From NCBI RefSeq assembly GCF_008831285.2, contig NC_045147.1, forward strand, positions 9,826,334 through 9,890,333: DNA of 64,000 bases, given 5' to 3'. A program made the translations under genes and the position numbers. Below the pieces are notes generated by a model. The model saw only the letters and a program-made list of their open reading frames with translations. It had not been told where the DNA came from and made no database searches. Below, piece after piece: positions 1 through 11,809 of this stretch; positions within the stretch are counted from its first letter, which is position 1; each line of letters opens with the position of its first letter. The DNA is from Nymphaea colorata (Eukaryota; Streptophyta; Magnoliopsida; Nymphaeales; Nymphaeaceae).

Positions 1-316
1 TTGGGGTAAGATTTCCTCTTGCAAGATCTTCTGTGTATATGATTATGACCTGATGGATGAATAAACGAGTTCATCTAGAGTTCAAGATACTTAAGCACAT
101 TTTCAGTATGTATCGATAAGAATTCCTATCCGTATCAACTCTAACAAGACCACATCCAGAAGGAAGAAGGCTGCCAATGAATCTTCTGATTTTGTATATA
201 ATGACAGCTTCGAAATTTTTAGCCTGTCTGCTACACATGATGGAAATTGTACACCTCTGTTATTGGAAAACTCAATTGTGCCGTTTAATCAACAACAAAC
301 AAAAGCAAACAGGTAA
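1..316 (+). CDS. 3' end of an unrecognised gene (last intron and terminal exon)
   Basis: A typical short plant intron runs from 6 (GGGGTAAG donor) to 106 (TTTTCAG acceptor). It is followed by an open reading frame from 107 to a TAA at 314-316, about 69 codons. The deduced C-terminal tail is polar, with a basic patch (SRRKKAA) followed by an acidic and aromatic stretch (DFVYNDSFEIF) and a Gln-rich end. This is compatible with a nuclear protein, but I recognise no domain and do not assign a function. The rest of the gene lies left of the window. The reading frame is inferred from the splice sites and absence of stops, and an AATAAA near 1106 could be a distal polyadenylation signal. It could also be a chance ORF. 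Confidence 0.5.
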
Positions 317-1570
317 TCTCTTCCAGACACATGATCATGCCAAGCATGGTGCAACAAGATGAAGAAAGGAAGAACAAAAGATGGATGATTAACTTTCTAG
401 CTAAGCGTTAAGGAGCTCTTAATTCCTTTTCTACACTAAGGATTTGCAAACAGCAGTAGCCCCATGAAATCTCCAAAATTCATCATCCTGCTAACCAGGA
501 GATGAACACAAGCCCATAGAGACTAATGAAGCAGTTAAAAGACCTCATAACCAATTACATAACTCTGCCACTTGAGACCAGCACAGCGGCAGATGCCCAC
601 AGGAGGGTCTGCTAGTATCCTTGTAGGCATACAACTTCCACATCAACACGGTTTCCATGTCATTTTAGTACAAGCAACTGGATATAACAGCAAGCCAAAC
701 ATATAACAGAACAATGAGCAACGTTAAGACTAAGAATGCAACATAACCACAGAGAATGAGGCCTTTCCAGGAGAAAATTTAGGCAGTTCTCCCAGGAAAA
801 AGTGATGCTTGTTCCCCTGAATACTCGTATCATTCATGGGCAATTGACATTTGTTATCCCCATACAACTGCCGCTGTGTTGGCGAAGACTCTTAACAAAA
901 GGAGCCTAAGGAACAAGTGAAACAGAAATCATATAATGAGCTTTTAGACAAACCTTTTATTGAACAAGAGATTTGTGATCCCAGATAATGATCTCGACAG
1001 CCGCATCTGTACATGCCTACTCCCTGCATTTCAAAGTCGTACAGTAAATCAAACTAAGTGCTCTTTACTAACTTATGCTCCCCTCGTCCCAAAACTATCA
1101 TCTCAAATAAAAAACAATAATGAATGCAGAGAAACAGGATTCGCCAATTTCAAACATTGAAGAAGTCACCGTTACTAAAATTAAGAGTACGAAGAAAAAC
1201 GAAGCAAACAACATGACCGCACGACCTGGGTTGCAGCCGAAGAGCATGTGCAAATGATGGGTAGAAGGGAGGCAGCAATCGCTAACGAAAGAAGATAATA
1301 AGCGACTTTGAACAGATGAAAAGGAAGTCATCTTCTCGTGCACGGCGACGGTAACTCCTCTCTCTCGCTCTCCCAACGAAGAGGGAACCTTGCCTGAACA
1401 CTTAAAAAAAATCTTCCCTCTTTTGAGAGTGAGAGGGGGAGGAAACGTATGCTTGGTGTCAGCAGCTTAAAAAACGATAAGATGTCTGATTTGGTTTTTC
1501 TGGTCACACTCATTTAACGGCCAAGATTGAGATGGCTTCGTCGTGGTAGCTTGTGGCAAAAGATCAGAAG
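317..1570. other. intergenic or 3' UTR stretch
   Basis: No convincing coding exon is seen. On the minus strand, around 1,300-1,450, there is a CT-rich, leader-like segment (GAGAGCGAGAGAGAGG) that could be a promoter or 5' UTR of a leftward gene. The short ORFs that follow it are not conserved-looking. Confidence 0.4.
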
Positions 1571-1830
1571 TAGTATCTGTTCTCAAACCATAAGCGCATT
1601 CAGAAAAGAGAGGAACACTATGGTACTTTTAGAAATGAGATCAGGTCCATGATCAAACGTAGTATCTGTTCTCAAACCATAACCGCATTCAGAAGAGAGA
1701 TGAACACTATGGTACTTTTAGAAAAGAGATCAGGTCCATGATCAAACGTAGTATCTGTTCTCAAACCGTATGCGCATTCAGAACAGAGAGAAAGACCAAG
1801 GTACTTTTAAAAATGAGATCAGGTCCATGA
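1571..1830. repeat. 89-bp tandem repeat, three copies
   Basis: Units start at 1571, 1660 and 1749 with TAGTATCTGTTCTCAAACC, an exact period of 89 bp. The third copy stops at about 1830. Units differ by only a few substitutions each (for example AAGCGCATT, AACCGCATT, ATGCGCATT), so the amplification looks fairly recent. No ORF runs through it. Confidence 0.93.
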
Positions 1831-4480
1831 CTTTAAAACCCTACTGCAACGTTCTTAGTGTACTCGGACGATGAGCTCTTGCGACTGAAAACATAAAGTG
1901 AGGGGTGGCAGTCTGACCTCAATTGATGTTTTAAGCATCACAAAACTCAATCCTTACAGAAGTTGAGTCTCTTATATATAATAAAGTTTTATTTCTTTTA
2001 ATAACAAAAGAGTTAGAGAGGCCTGAGAAGATTTGATTAAGCCTATTGGTGTCAATAATCTTCGCATGAACAAACGCCTGCAAGTAGTTGCACGGAAGAT
2101 TGAACTCATAAACATCGACAACTGGCTCAAGCCTACCTAATGGGGCTAACTCCTTCTAAACGCTGCTGACCTTTTGAGTTTTATTGGCAATACTTTATTT
2201 AACAAGGATTGGGTAATAGAACATAATGCTCCAAGGGACATAGCATAACTGGTCGGGTAGACAGTGCTTTGAAAGTGCATCTTTGATTTGATCCTCATGA
2301 GTGCTACTCCCTTGAGCCCATAAACGGTAGGATCGTGATATTCTTTGATGAATGTACCATTCTCCACCCAAGTTCTCGATGCTACTAAGGATCCTAGGGA
2401 TAGAAGGTTAGCAGTGGGTTGTAACCTCCTCCTTACCCGGATAATATACCTGGATAATATGAGGACATAGGAGGAGGATTCAACTTGGGTTCAAATCAAC
2501 TAAAAAAGTTGCAACATAGAATGTAAGGACTTTCTTTGACATTTTGATAGCAACAATAGAAATGTAATCACACTTGCATTGTTGATGATATACCTTTGGC
2601 CAAATCAAGTATATTATAAGAGTTTAATATTTTGATTTGCTGAACATAATCTCTTAAATTCTGTGCCCAAATAAAAAATGATCAGGCTGAACTCGCCTTA
2701 CATTAACAGTTCTAGCTCATTATTCATTTTGGTGGGAAAAAGTATGCTATACTAGAATAAAGTTCGCCCAGAGTTTACTATGTATATGTGATTTACATGG
2801 TCACTTCAAAAAATTAAGAAGCCATTTCCCCAATAAATCACAAAAGAAATTGGCATTCATGAGTTAGTTAAATCGCCAATTAAGTCCAAGATTTTATATA
2901 TCACTTTTAACCATGTGAATCACAACTACATTGTCAAACATGTCATCAAATAAATTTGCATCTATGGTACTTGAAGGAACTCGTACTCATCCCAACTCTA
3001 AATGTCACTAAACATACCATTCAACCATGAATAAGGATAAGTTGAAATTCTATTTGGAGTTGGCAATAGTCCTTTCCAATAACCATTTTCATGTAATTTG
3101 CAAATGGTTACCTCCCTAAAGCAGCCGTTAGCAGCCAGTAACAATAGAGACTTCATAATTGAATTATTATCTCTTGTAAATCTTGATTCTTATGACAAAT
3201 GCTTAGTTAAACAATGAACTGCAAACTTAATTATTAAGAACCTTCTTTAATCATTTAACATCTCATTCTTAGCATAACAACCAGTATTAATATAAGACAA
3301 TCTGATAAATTCTATTGATACAAGTACAGATCTTTCATTTAGGATTTCTAATTTAGCCCTTCATAACAACACACAGTCATAAAAGAATTCTGCCCTTGAA
3401 GATCATGTCTCTAATAGCAAAGGGACGTGTGTTGCTTGTATATGGGCAACAGTGTTTGAACTCTTCACTTTTGGTGCATTCATAATTTTTTTTTTCTGGA
3501 TTGCGGTCAATTGTACAAGTAAGATTTCATCCCTTGCTCCAAAGGGCGAGGCAAAACTTGCAACCTACCTTATAGATATCAAAACATAACTGTAACATTA
3601 TAAACATGCACACTCTTTCAAAATGTTATGTTGGACTCAACATAATAATAAACAAAGCAGTTTATTTTTTATTTACTGCAGTACTTAGACAACTTGACTA
3701 TTTAGATGTAGTCATTTTGTCCAGGTGTCCTAACTCACTTTGTTGAGAAGATTATATTTAATAAAGAGCAATGTTATTGAGTGCGTCGATGTGAAATGAT
3801 GCAGTGAGCATGCGAGGTCAGACGATGCGCAATGCAGTGATACAATGCGGAGGCATCAAGTCAAAAATTTTAAAATATATAATATTCTTTAAAAAAATGT
3901 AAAAAATGACAAACAAGAAGGTAAAAATGGTTTGAGAAATTAAATTGTATGAAAGCTACTTATGTATATTTTTTTATAAATTGAAACTAACTATAGAGCT
4001 ATGACCTCTAACTAAAAAAATCTAAAAACAAAGTTAAAAAAAAACATGCTTCTTTGTACATATGATTTCATGAAGATTTAAAAAACAAAGGTCCAACGCT
4101 TTTTTCACTTGTTAGCTCCTATGCTTGCACGAAAGAAAAAAAAACTTGACTATTAATTCATAAAACTTGTGAAATTAGAAACAAAAGAGTTTAAATATAA
4201 GAACTTACAAGCAGATACCCAATAACAGATTAAATCAGGTTGACAATTTTTGTTCCTTAAAATAAATTTCATGTTACATAATATCAAATCCGGATGTCCA
4301 ATATAATATAAATGAACAAGAAAGCATGTGATATCCTAGAGTATTGACATGAATGGCTACCGACCAATCTCCCATTCTTGTTGGTAGAAATCAAACATTC
4401 AACTAGAAGAAAGGATGAGAGAAAGATAGGGGAAGTAGATAGAAATACTCACCGAAGCTGGATCAAACATTCATTGAAGG
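1831..4480. other. AT-rich intergenic DNA
   Basis: No gene is recognised. It contains one SINE-like sequence near 2.24 kb, listed separately. A small region of degenerate ATGC-AGTGA repeats lies at about 3,780-3,860. Confidence 0.5.
2228..2350 (+). repeat. tRNA-derived SINE-like sequence, family with 37.2 kb
   Basis: TAGCATAACTGG at 2241-2252 matches a pol III A box, and TTGATTTGATCC about 35 bp downstream is a weak B box. A second copy at 37,228-37,345 shares the order of blocks: the A box, then GTGCTAC, then GGGATCACAATATTC-like sequence. This indicates a dispersed family. Ends are not defined. Confidence 0.5.
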
Positions 4481-4993
4481 TTACACAATGGCTGTTGGAG
4501 AGGTTGCCAAAGAGTGTCGGCACATTAATGTCATCGTCGGATTGATGGAGATGAAAGGAAAAAATGCACGAGATACTTCCTTTTGAAAGGATGCAAGAAA
4601 GGTTGGACTGCTACTAGTGAGAATGATATCATCCACATATAATAGAAGTATAGTTATAGTTGGTTGTTGGAGTCGAACAAATAACGATGGATCTGCAGAG
4701 CTGGCTTGAAAATTGTGAGAGAATAAAAATTGAGCAAACTGATCATACCAAGCTCGAGGGGCCTGTTTGAGGCCATGTAGCGCACGATTTAATTTGCAAA
4801 CATGGTGTGGAAATCGATCATATTGGAAACCTGGAGGTTGCTCAATGAATACAGTTTCAGTCAAATATTCATTCAAAAATGCATTTTTGACATTAAGTTG
4901 TTTAAGTGGCCAACTATTCATGAGAACAACAGAGAGAACGATCTGAATAGTTGCTGGTTTAACGACTGGTGAAAAGGTTTCAAGGAAATCCAT
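4481..4993 (-). pseudogene. copia reverse transcriptase fragment
   Basis: The translated segment has the canonical copia RT blocks in order: ETFSPVVKPATI, LNVKNAFLN, EQPPGF, LHGLKQAPRAW and the catalytic YVDDIILT. Homology stops soon after a KEVSRAFF-like block, and the remaining codons are unlike RT. The enzyme would copy retrotransposon RNA into DNA in cytoplasmic particles, but this copy lacks the connection and RNase H regions and cannot be functional on its own. Confidence 0.93.
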
Positions 4994-5133
4994 GCCTTCA
5001 ACTTGAGTATCGTGCTACCAGCCTTGCCTTAAGTCTATCAACGTGGCCATCACTGTTCAATTTGGTTTTGTAAATCCATTAGCTGCCAATAATATGCATG
5101 GATGGATCGCGAGGTACCAAGGTCCATGTGTCA

Positions 5134-5930
5134 TTAGCAAATCAATGCTGTCATTTCATCCTTCATAGCTTGCCTCCAACCGGGATGCTTAAGAGCAATG
5201 GAAAAATGTCTTGGTTCGGCGGGAGCAAGGGTAGTTAATATGTATTTGGGATTGGGTTTGACAATACCATTTTGAGACCGCGTGACCATAAGATGAGACA
5301 GTCTAGTAGAGGTATTGGGTAAAGCATTAGATGGGATTGGAGAGGGTGAGCTAGGTGGCGATGGTGAATGAAGAGCTGGCGAGCTAGGCAGCGATGATGA
5401 GTGAAGGGCTGGCGACTCTGGTGGTGATAAAGGTAAGGGCGACATGGCTGGTGATAGTAGAGAAGGAGCAACAAAGGGAGGTCCTGGTTCACTATTATGA
5501 AGTCTTGCAAGATCATGGGGGTTCACTTTGGTGAGAGCAGGCTGGTTAGGTTGTGTGGCGATGGGAGAGAAGGACACCAGATCTGAGCAAAGTTGTAATT
5601 CAGTTGTGCGCTAGCCGAACCTTGATTGAAATGAAAGCATTTTTCATCAAACACAACGTGTCTGGAAATATACACCCGATTTGTCAAGGGATAAAGGCAG
5701 CGATAACCTTTGTGTTGGTCACTATACCCTATGAAGACACATGGTAAGGATTTGGATTCAAATTTGTGTTTGTTGTAGCTCTTGGTATAGGAAAAACATC
5801 TACACCCAAAAGTCCTTAGGCAAGAATAATCTGGAGGTTTATGAAATAAACTTTCATATGAGCTTAGCATTTGGAGCGTGGACGTCAGCAACTGATTTAT
5901 GAGCCAAACAATTGTAGAAAATGCTTCCAC
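5134..5930 (-). pseudogene. copia integrase C-terminal region and INT-RT linker
   Basis: Two overlapping frames carry the typical late integrase block: LRTFGCRCF, then FIGYSDQHKGYRC, then SRHVVFDE. After this comes a Pro/Ser-rich linker with repeated SPALHSS-type units, then ALKHPGWRQAM, which precedes RT in copia polyproteins. A frameshift near 5,550 separates the two halves. The Pro/Ser repeats look internally duplicated. Confidence 0.88.
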
Positions 5931-6020
5931 CTAATATTTTGTTGGTAAATTACTATGAAACAGTAGAGTTAATCCAAGTTCAGTAATTGACCCATGTTTC
6001 CGCTCCACCAACCCATTCAA

Positions 6021-6480
6021 TTAAGGAGTTTTTGGACACGCCTTGAGATGTTTGATTCCACATTCTCTTAAATAAGAGAGAAATGTTGCGCTATTAAATT
6101 CACCACCCTCATCACTTTGAATTTTTTTTACAGATCTTCCGAATTGCGTTGTCACCATCTTATGAAATTCTATAAACTTTGTAAAGAAATCAGACTTAGA
6201 TTTTAATGGAGAGATCCAAGAGTATCGAGAATGGTAATCAACAAAGAGAGCATAGTATCGAAATTTTTGACATAAGTCAACCGGTGCTGGTCCCCAAATA
6301 TTACAATGAATTTTTTCAAAAGGTTCATAATATTCATCATCTAATGGAAGAAAAGGCAAACATGTTGCTTTAACCAATTGACAACTTCGACAAATAGAAA
6401 ACATAGGTGTTTTTGCTGTTAAATTTATTCTACCCTTGGACGATAAAAATTCAATGATCTTAGCTGATGGATGCCCGAGC
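6021..6480 (-). pseudogene. copia integrase zinc-binding and catalytic core
   Basis: HSRLGHPS followed by CRSCQLVK forms the HHCC zinc-binding motif. The core follows with WGPAPVD, VDYHSRYSW and QSDEGGEF. In this family the first catalytic Asp lies just before IWGP. Here that position reads HCNIWGP, so Asp has become Asn, which should abolish strand transfer. A stop separates this segment from the upstream protease frame and another follows after CPKTP. Confidence 0.9.
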
Positions 6481-6488
6481 CGACTATG

Positions 6489-7030
6489 TCAAATTTCTGA
6501 AGTTGCTATCCTGAAACGATCATAAAAGAATACTGCCTTCGGTCTGGTCTTGAGCACGTATAAGTCTCCCTCTCTAGCTCCCTTGGCAATCGTTTGATTG
6601 GTTTCCTTGTCCTTAATCACAAACAAATCAGATGTAAACTCAAATACATAGGGCATAGAGGATGTAAGCTGACTTACGGAAATAAGATTTTTCTTTATCG
6701 CTGGAACAACCAACACATTATCAAGAGGGAGAGTAGTATTTCCAAGATCAATATTAGTAGAGCCAACATGAGTTATCGGTAAATGCCGCCTGTTTCCAAC
6801 CATAACTGAATTAGTTCCATGGTATTTAATGAGATGCTTGAGTTTATCTGGATCATTTGTAACATGAGAAGTTGCGTCAGTGTCCGGATACCAATCTGCG
6901 TTATTAGGATCGACAACTTGAACAATGGAAAAAAATTTTGGAAGATCTTTGGGCTGATACGCCTAATTGAATTTGTGGTAGCATTTGAATGTTGTGTGAC
7001 TGCACAAGCTGCAAATTTGACACACTGCTT
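6489..7030 (-). pseudogene. copia gag zinc knuckle and aspartic protease
   Basis: A CX2CX4HX4C zinc knuckle (CQICSLCSHTTFKC) is encoded near 6,985-7,030, followed by a stop. The protease signature, expected as D-S/T-G, reads WYPDTDATSH, so the Gly of the active-site triad is replaced by Asp. Downstream NLISVSQL is the usual end of copia protease. Both lesions are consistent with long inactivity. Confidence 0.88.
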
Positions 7031-7906
7031 TCACTGCAGATTGAGTGGTATTTCACCCAGCATTGGTTGGAGTGTTGGTGGGATGAGATTGAGAAGCGGG
7101 TGGAAATCCATGTCCCACGAGTTGAAGCGAGAGTTGCTGTTTTTTCTGATATAGTGATCGCGTCCTCTGTAATTATGAGAGTAAGAAGGTTGAACTTGAA
7201 CTTGCTGGCTTATAAACACAACATTAGGATTGAGTTGGAACCCATGGAGGTTTTTCATGTTGTCATGGCTTTCAAGCAAAGAAACAACATCAATATATGC
7301 AGGAATAGGAGGTCGAAGTATCGACGTCATAAACGATTCATAACCTGATCCAAGCCCATTTATGAGCCAATAAACTTTGTCTTGATCCGACAGCGGTTTC
7401 CCAATGGCTGCCAATTCATCACATATGGTTTTGAAACCTGTTATATACTTAGTAACAGTTTTATTTTGCTTTTGAAATGTATGCAATTTTTTGTTTAACA
7501 GAAATTCTCGGTCTTTAGATTCTCTAGCAAAGACCTTTATAAGAGCATTCCGGACTTCGAAAGAGCTTTGGAGTCCAACCACATGACCTAGCACTTCTTC
7601 AAAGAGTGATCCAGTGATCTACCCTATAAGGAGTCGGTCTGATTTTTTCCAGGCAAAGAATTCTGGATTTGGGATAGAACGGGCCTCACCATTTTCAACA
7701 ATTTCAATGGTAGAGGTCGGTTTGGATATTTGTCCCTCAATAAAACCCATCATGTCTTGGCTTTCAATCAGTCCAAGCATTTGGGTTTTTCAAAGCAAGT
7801 AATTCTTGTGAGAGAGTTTGATAGAGACAAAATTTGCAACATTAACTGTTGAAGGATACAGATACTTAGCTGTCATGACGGACGAAGAGGATGCACCGGA
7901 AGCCAT
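7031..7906 (-). pseudogene. copia gag (UBN2-like) remnant
   Basis: The likely gag start is the ATG at 7906-7904, 29 bp after the primer binding site, opening with a Ser-rich stretch. The main open segment below 7594 has the capsid-like blocks LNKKLHTFQK, ITGFKTICDELAAIG and DKVYWLINGLG typical of plant copia gag. Frameshifts lie between 7,594 and 7,800. Confidence 0.88.
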
Positions 7907-7934
7907 AGAGAAATCGATAATCCTCACAGAGATA

Positions 7935-7946
7935 GCTCTGATACCA
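7935..7946 (-). other. copia primer binding site (initiator tRNA-Met)
   Basis: On the minus strand this reads TGGTATCAGAGC, the standard plant copia PBS complementary to the 3' end of initiator tRNA-Met. It directly follows a CA dinucleotide that would end the 5' LTR. Confidence 0.93.
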
Positions 7947-8369
7947 TGAAATGAAAAAATGCAAGACTAAAATCTTAAGTGGTTCGGATTAAAAAAATCC
8001 TACGTCCATTGTCTCTCACACCAAAAAAATGATGGATGTGAGGTTCCCTTGATGAGAGGATTTATACACGTTTCTTGGAGGCATTGTTACAGATTTGTTT
8101 AAAATTCAAACAATCCTTCCTTAATTTTTTAGTTTCTATAATCATTTCTTTTTCCTTTAATGAGGATACGTTGCCACTTTTCTTGCCTAGATTCCCTATC
8201 GTTAGATGTTCTTCCTTGATTTATCACTCCAAATCTAATGGGCATAGTTGCCTTTTTGTTTGATTTGTCATGATCTTTATGATTTTCTTCATTTGTTGAG
8301 CTGGCATGATCTTCAGGATTTCCTTCATCCGGTGAGCAGCTGTAACGGTCTGCAGCTTGTGCGTTAACA
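7947..8369 (-). repeat. 5' LTR of the copia element (outer boundary inferred)
   Basis: The inner edge is fixed by the PBS: the LTR ends in CA at 7948-7947. The outer edge is inferred from the TGTTAACGC at 8369-8361, which gives a 423-bp LTR starting TG and ending CA. A TATA-like box (GTGTATAAATCC on the minus strand, about 8,058-8,069) sits about 110 bp from the inner edge, as expected for an LTR promoter. No second LTR exists to confirm the edge. Confidence 0.65.
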
Positions 8370-8483
8370 TGAGAATGGAAAACCCTCTTTGCAAATTGAA
8401 ACCCTTTTATATATTGTGAATTGGAGATAGAAAGGCTTGACTTCTCCTGGCTCTTTGTAAGTGGTGGGAGTGGAGATTTTCAG

Positions 8484-9445
8484 AACCCACCTTAAAGCAC
8501 ATGCATCAGGCACCAAATACACATCATCATGGTGCGTACGCTTCACCTCCTGAGGCAGGTACATCAGGTCAAGTATGTCTCACCTATATTATTTATTGTG
8601 TTTAATTATTTGATGTACAGTGATACATGCACATGCATCTAACAACATGACAGTGACCAATGAGTCCCCATGTCCCAGTAAAAATTAATAAAAACAATAT
8701 CATATTCAACAAATATTTATGTAGCGAAATGAAAAATTTATCAACCTAAAAAGAACTTGACATGCATAGATTTCAAGTTCTAATTATTATCAAGCTTACT
8801 GCTTACTTTTTTACAATGATTTTCAAATCCTATTATTGCTCTTTATTATGGTTTGCTTTACCACCTCAAAGAAAGGCTTATTTCTTTCATTGATGTTCCC
8901 TTGTTGAAGGACTGGCTCCTCCAGTTAAGTTGGAAATTTTGCAACTGGTGATTATTCATCATTTATTCTAGACTTTCAAGAGTTATGAATGCAGCAATTT
9001 GAAACCCTCTTTTTTCAAGCACTTAAAAATGACCACATATTAACTAATTGAAGAGTGCTTAGAAAGGACTTCCCCTTGCAGGCTCCACTTGTTAAAAACT
9101 ATTCTTTATTGGTCACTGCTCCAAGGCAATCTTTGCAACCAGTCATTATGCAAGCTTGTTTTTAAATATAACAAAATCAGTAGTAATGTGTTCGCATTTT
9201 CATTCTGGTATAGAGAAGTTGTAAAACATTTTGCTCAGTCTTTGTACTTCTGCATTGATCATCTGACAAGTTAATTTCCATTAGAAATGAATTGTGTCAT
9301 TTCCTTTTCAGGTCATCATATTGATGAAATAAGAGAGAAAGAAAGACAGAGCAAGCGCACAAAGCTTAACGTGATTCAGCCTGATCAGTGGATGCCTGAT
9401 GAGTGGCTGCTTTCTCACACTAACAAGAAGTTCTTTTACAAGTGA
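8484..9445 (+). CDS. candidate 3'-terminal exons of an unidentified gene
   Basis: Four segments chain in phase: 8484-8567 (after GATTTTCAG), 8910-8947 (weak acceptor), 9082-9157 (after CCCCTTGCAG) and 9312-9445 (after CCTTTTCAG, ending at TGA 9443-9445). The last two are the better supported. They join through a split TGT codon and encode a basic Lys/Arg-rich segment ending DEWLLSHTNKKFFYK, which reads like a genuine protein C-terminus. I do not recognise the family. The first segment starts only about 115 bp beyond the copia LTR, so the element may have landed in or truncated this gene. The 8910 exon and the U-rich donor at 9158 are the weakest points. Confidence 0.42.
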
Positions 9446-10325
9446 GAGAACCAACAAAAACTTAACGCACCTCCACCATAAGAGAACTAACAAAAGGTAG
9501 GACATGATAACCGTCTAAAATAACTGCTAACGTGAAAATGAAAAACCAGAAAATGAGACACGTCATTATAAATATAACCGTTCAAAAGAAACGTGCATAA
9601 CACTGTTTCTTCAACAACTCTCCTAAAGGGTACAATGTATCATGGGCAGAGGTAGGTGGGGGCTCTGTGGGGGCAGCGTATGAAATGAGCCCTTGAATAA
9701 TGGCAATATTCCCAAATGAAGAGATGAAGCACCTTTATCATGCTCGGTTCAAGTGGCCTTCGCAAGTTCGCATGCATGCAGTTTGATGCACGTAGAGTTA
9801 TTAACTTACGGTTTATGCTGACGCCGGTGACAGAACCAAGTCTACGTCCTTTTAGTCATTCAAATGCTGAAGAACATAGCATCCATTTGGGTCCACGTAT
9901 TTTTGCAAATCAAGCCCAGATTTTGGTCCAAAATCCAACAAAGATCTCACCTGATTTCATATAACGTCCTCCTTTTTAGGTTGAAGCCCTGATTTGGTTT
10001 AAAAGGTTAGTTTCAAAGTCTAGATATAAAACCCAGGAATGAGCACAGAAATCAGATTTTTCTTATATGGAAAGAATATTTTATAAGGATCCGTAAATGG
10101 GTGGTCTAAAAAGAAAACAAATATTTTTGAACAGCTAATTCTACTGAGTTGGGATTGCCCCTGCCAGCTTCCCTGGTTCTGAGTAGGGACTGGGTAGTGG
10201 GTTGGACTCAAATGTACCCTCAAACATCCACACCGCCCTCCGCTCGGCCCAGGGGCTGGGTCCGGCTAAGTGCACCCTCAAACATGGAGACCTATGTCAC
10301 TAAATAGCACCATACACACACAGAG

Positions 10326-10388
<63 letters not shown>

Positions 10389-11615
10389 AGAAAAAAATAA
10401 AAGACACATTTTCTCCTTGTTTTTGTCTCAATCATCTATTTGTTTAATATGACAGTTTGATTAGATAGCAGGTGACTCTAAATAGCTAGAATCATGAGAA
10501 GACATGTTCCCACGTTTTACTATAGAAATATTATAATAATTTTACAGAGAACTAGATTTTGCTTTTGCCTTTATAGGGAAAGGGTTCTTCCATTTAATAA
10601 GTGGTGATACTTTGGTCATTTTCAAGTCATAACACATGGTCATTTGTAAAGAGTTGTAACATATATCCAGCTCCGTGCTCTATGCAAATACAAACAACAA
10701 AAGCACAAGATAAAATAACATTTTTAAGAGTGAAATGGAGGGAGAAGCGCAAGAAGAAAGTAAAACAAGCATGTTCCATGGGTGACAAATTATTTAGAAA
10801 AAGAGAAGACCAAGAAGAAAGCAAAACAAGCATGTTCTATAGGTAACAAATTATTTACAAAAAAGAAGGGCATTTCATCTTTGCAGATAGAATGTCTTAA
10901 CACACAAGTGACCCTCAACACAAACGTGTGCCATTGGTAACAAATTATTTTGAACAACCTTTGTTGATGAGAAATAGAAATATGAGCTATGAACACAAGA
11001 AAAAACACAACATTTTCATGGCCTTGGATATGTACACCAACTCAATGAATTCTCATGATGTCTTTGCCATGAATTAGTGGAGAAAGTGAATGAACAAGCT
11101 AAGCTAAACTGGGGAGAGAGAGATGATTTTGGCATCCCTTCTTGGGTTTTTCGTTTTACATTTTAACTTTGAGGGAGAGAGAGAGAAGAGTTTTCCATGA
11201 AATCAAATGATTTAGGTTCAAAATACCCATGTTATTGGTTACTTTTGACTTGAAAACACATTAATATTAATTAGTCTGGTTAACTCAAAATGCCAAGTCG
11301 CAAGTTGTGTTGTAGATTATGCCAAGTATGGGGACAATTGAAAACAAGTATATGATACATTTGCCACAATGGTAAAACTCAAAAGAAATCATGCATGCTC
11401 CATAGCAACATATTAAACAAGGGTCATTTCGACGAAATGACATCCATCGTAGGTAGAATGCCATCACAAACAACCTACTTTGAAATCAAAGTGGTGAGCA
11501 AGTAATACATAAAAATGCGAACATAAAGGGTGTCAATTAAACCAAAAATTCTGGATCAAGTCTCAATCATGTTATTTTAAGATCTACTTATTAAGGTTTG
11601 ATGGTCATGACCCAG
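9446..11615. other. gene-free stretch
   Basis: No coding or RNA gene is recognised. An imperfect internal repeat of CCCTCAAACAT occurs near 10,216 and 10,270. A degenerate direct repeat containing GGTAACAAATTATTT recurs near 10,780, 10,840 and 10,935. Confidence 0.45.
10326..10384. repeat. compound (CT)n(AT)n microsatellite
   Basis: About 11 CT units pass directly into about 18 AT units. Confidence 0.97.
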
Positions 11616-11809
11616 TTTTTTTTTTTTTTCTTTCAAGTTTTAAGACGCTAAGAAACAAGACTCTATTAATTGTTTGCTCGGAGGTGTAAAACTCTAAGGC
11701 TAGTACCCTCGCCCCCGGGGATGAAGTCCGCTTAGGCTTGTGCAGGGAACTTAGCAGCTGACAGGAATCGAACAACGGTTGGTGGCCCAACCAGAGCTTA
11801 CTCCAAGTA
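11616..11809 (-). mobile_element. tRNA-derived SINE with A tail and flanking repeat
   Basis: Read on the minus strand, the element begins TTACTTGGAG, has an A-box-like TAAGCTCTGGTTGG and a perfect B box GTTCGATTCC, and ends in an uninterrupted run of 14 A (the T run at 11616-11629). The hexamer ACCCAG lies immediately outside both ends (11610-11615 and 11810-11815) and is a plausible target site duplication. The 194-bp length fits plant SINEs. It would be transcribed by pol III and mobilised by LINE enzymes. Confidence 0.75.

Larger units (their letters stand above)
4481..8369 (-). mobile_element. Ty1/copia LTR retrotransposon, 3'-truncated and inactivated
   Basis: Reading leftward, the order is 5' LTR, PBS, gag, zinc knuckle, protease, integrase, then reverse transcriptase. 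This PR-INT-RT order is diagnostic of the Ty1/copia superfamily. The frame is interrupted by stops and frameshifts between every domain. RT ends shortly after the YVDD block near 4,560. No RNase H and no 3' LTR are found to the left, so the 3' part has been lost by deletion or truncation. With only one LTR the insertion age cannot be estimated. Confidence 0.95.
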
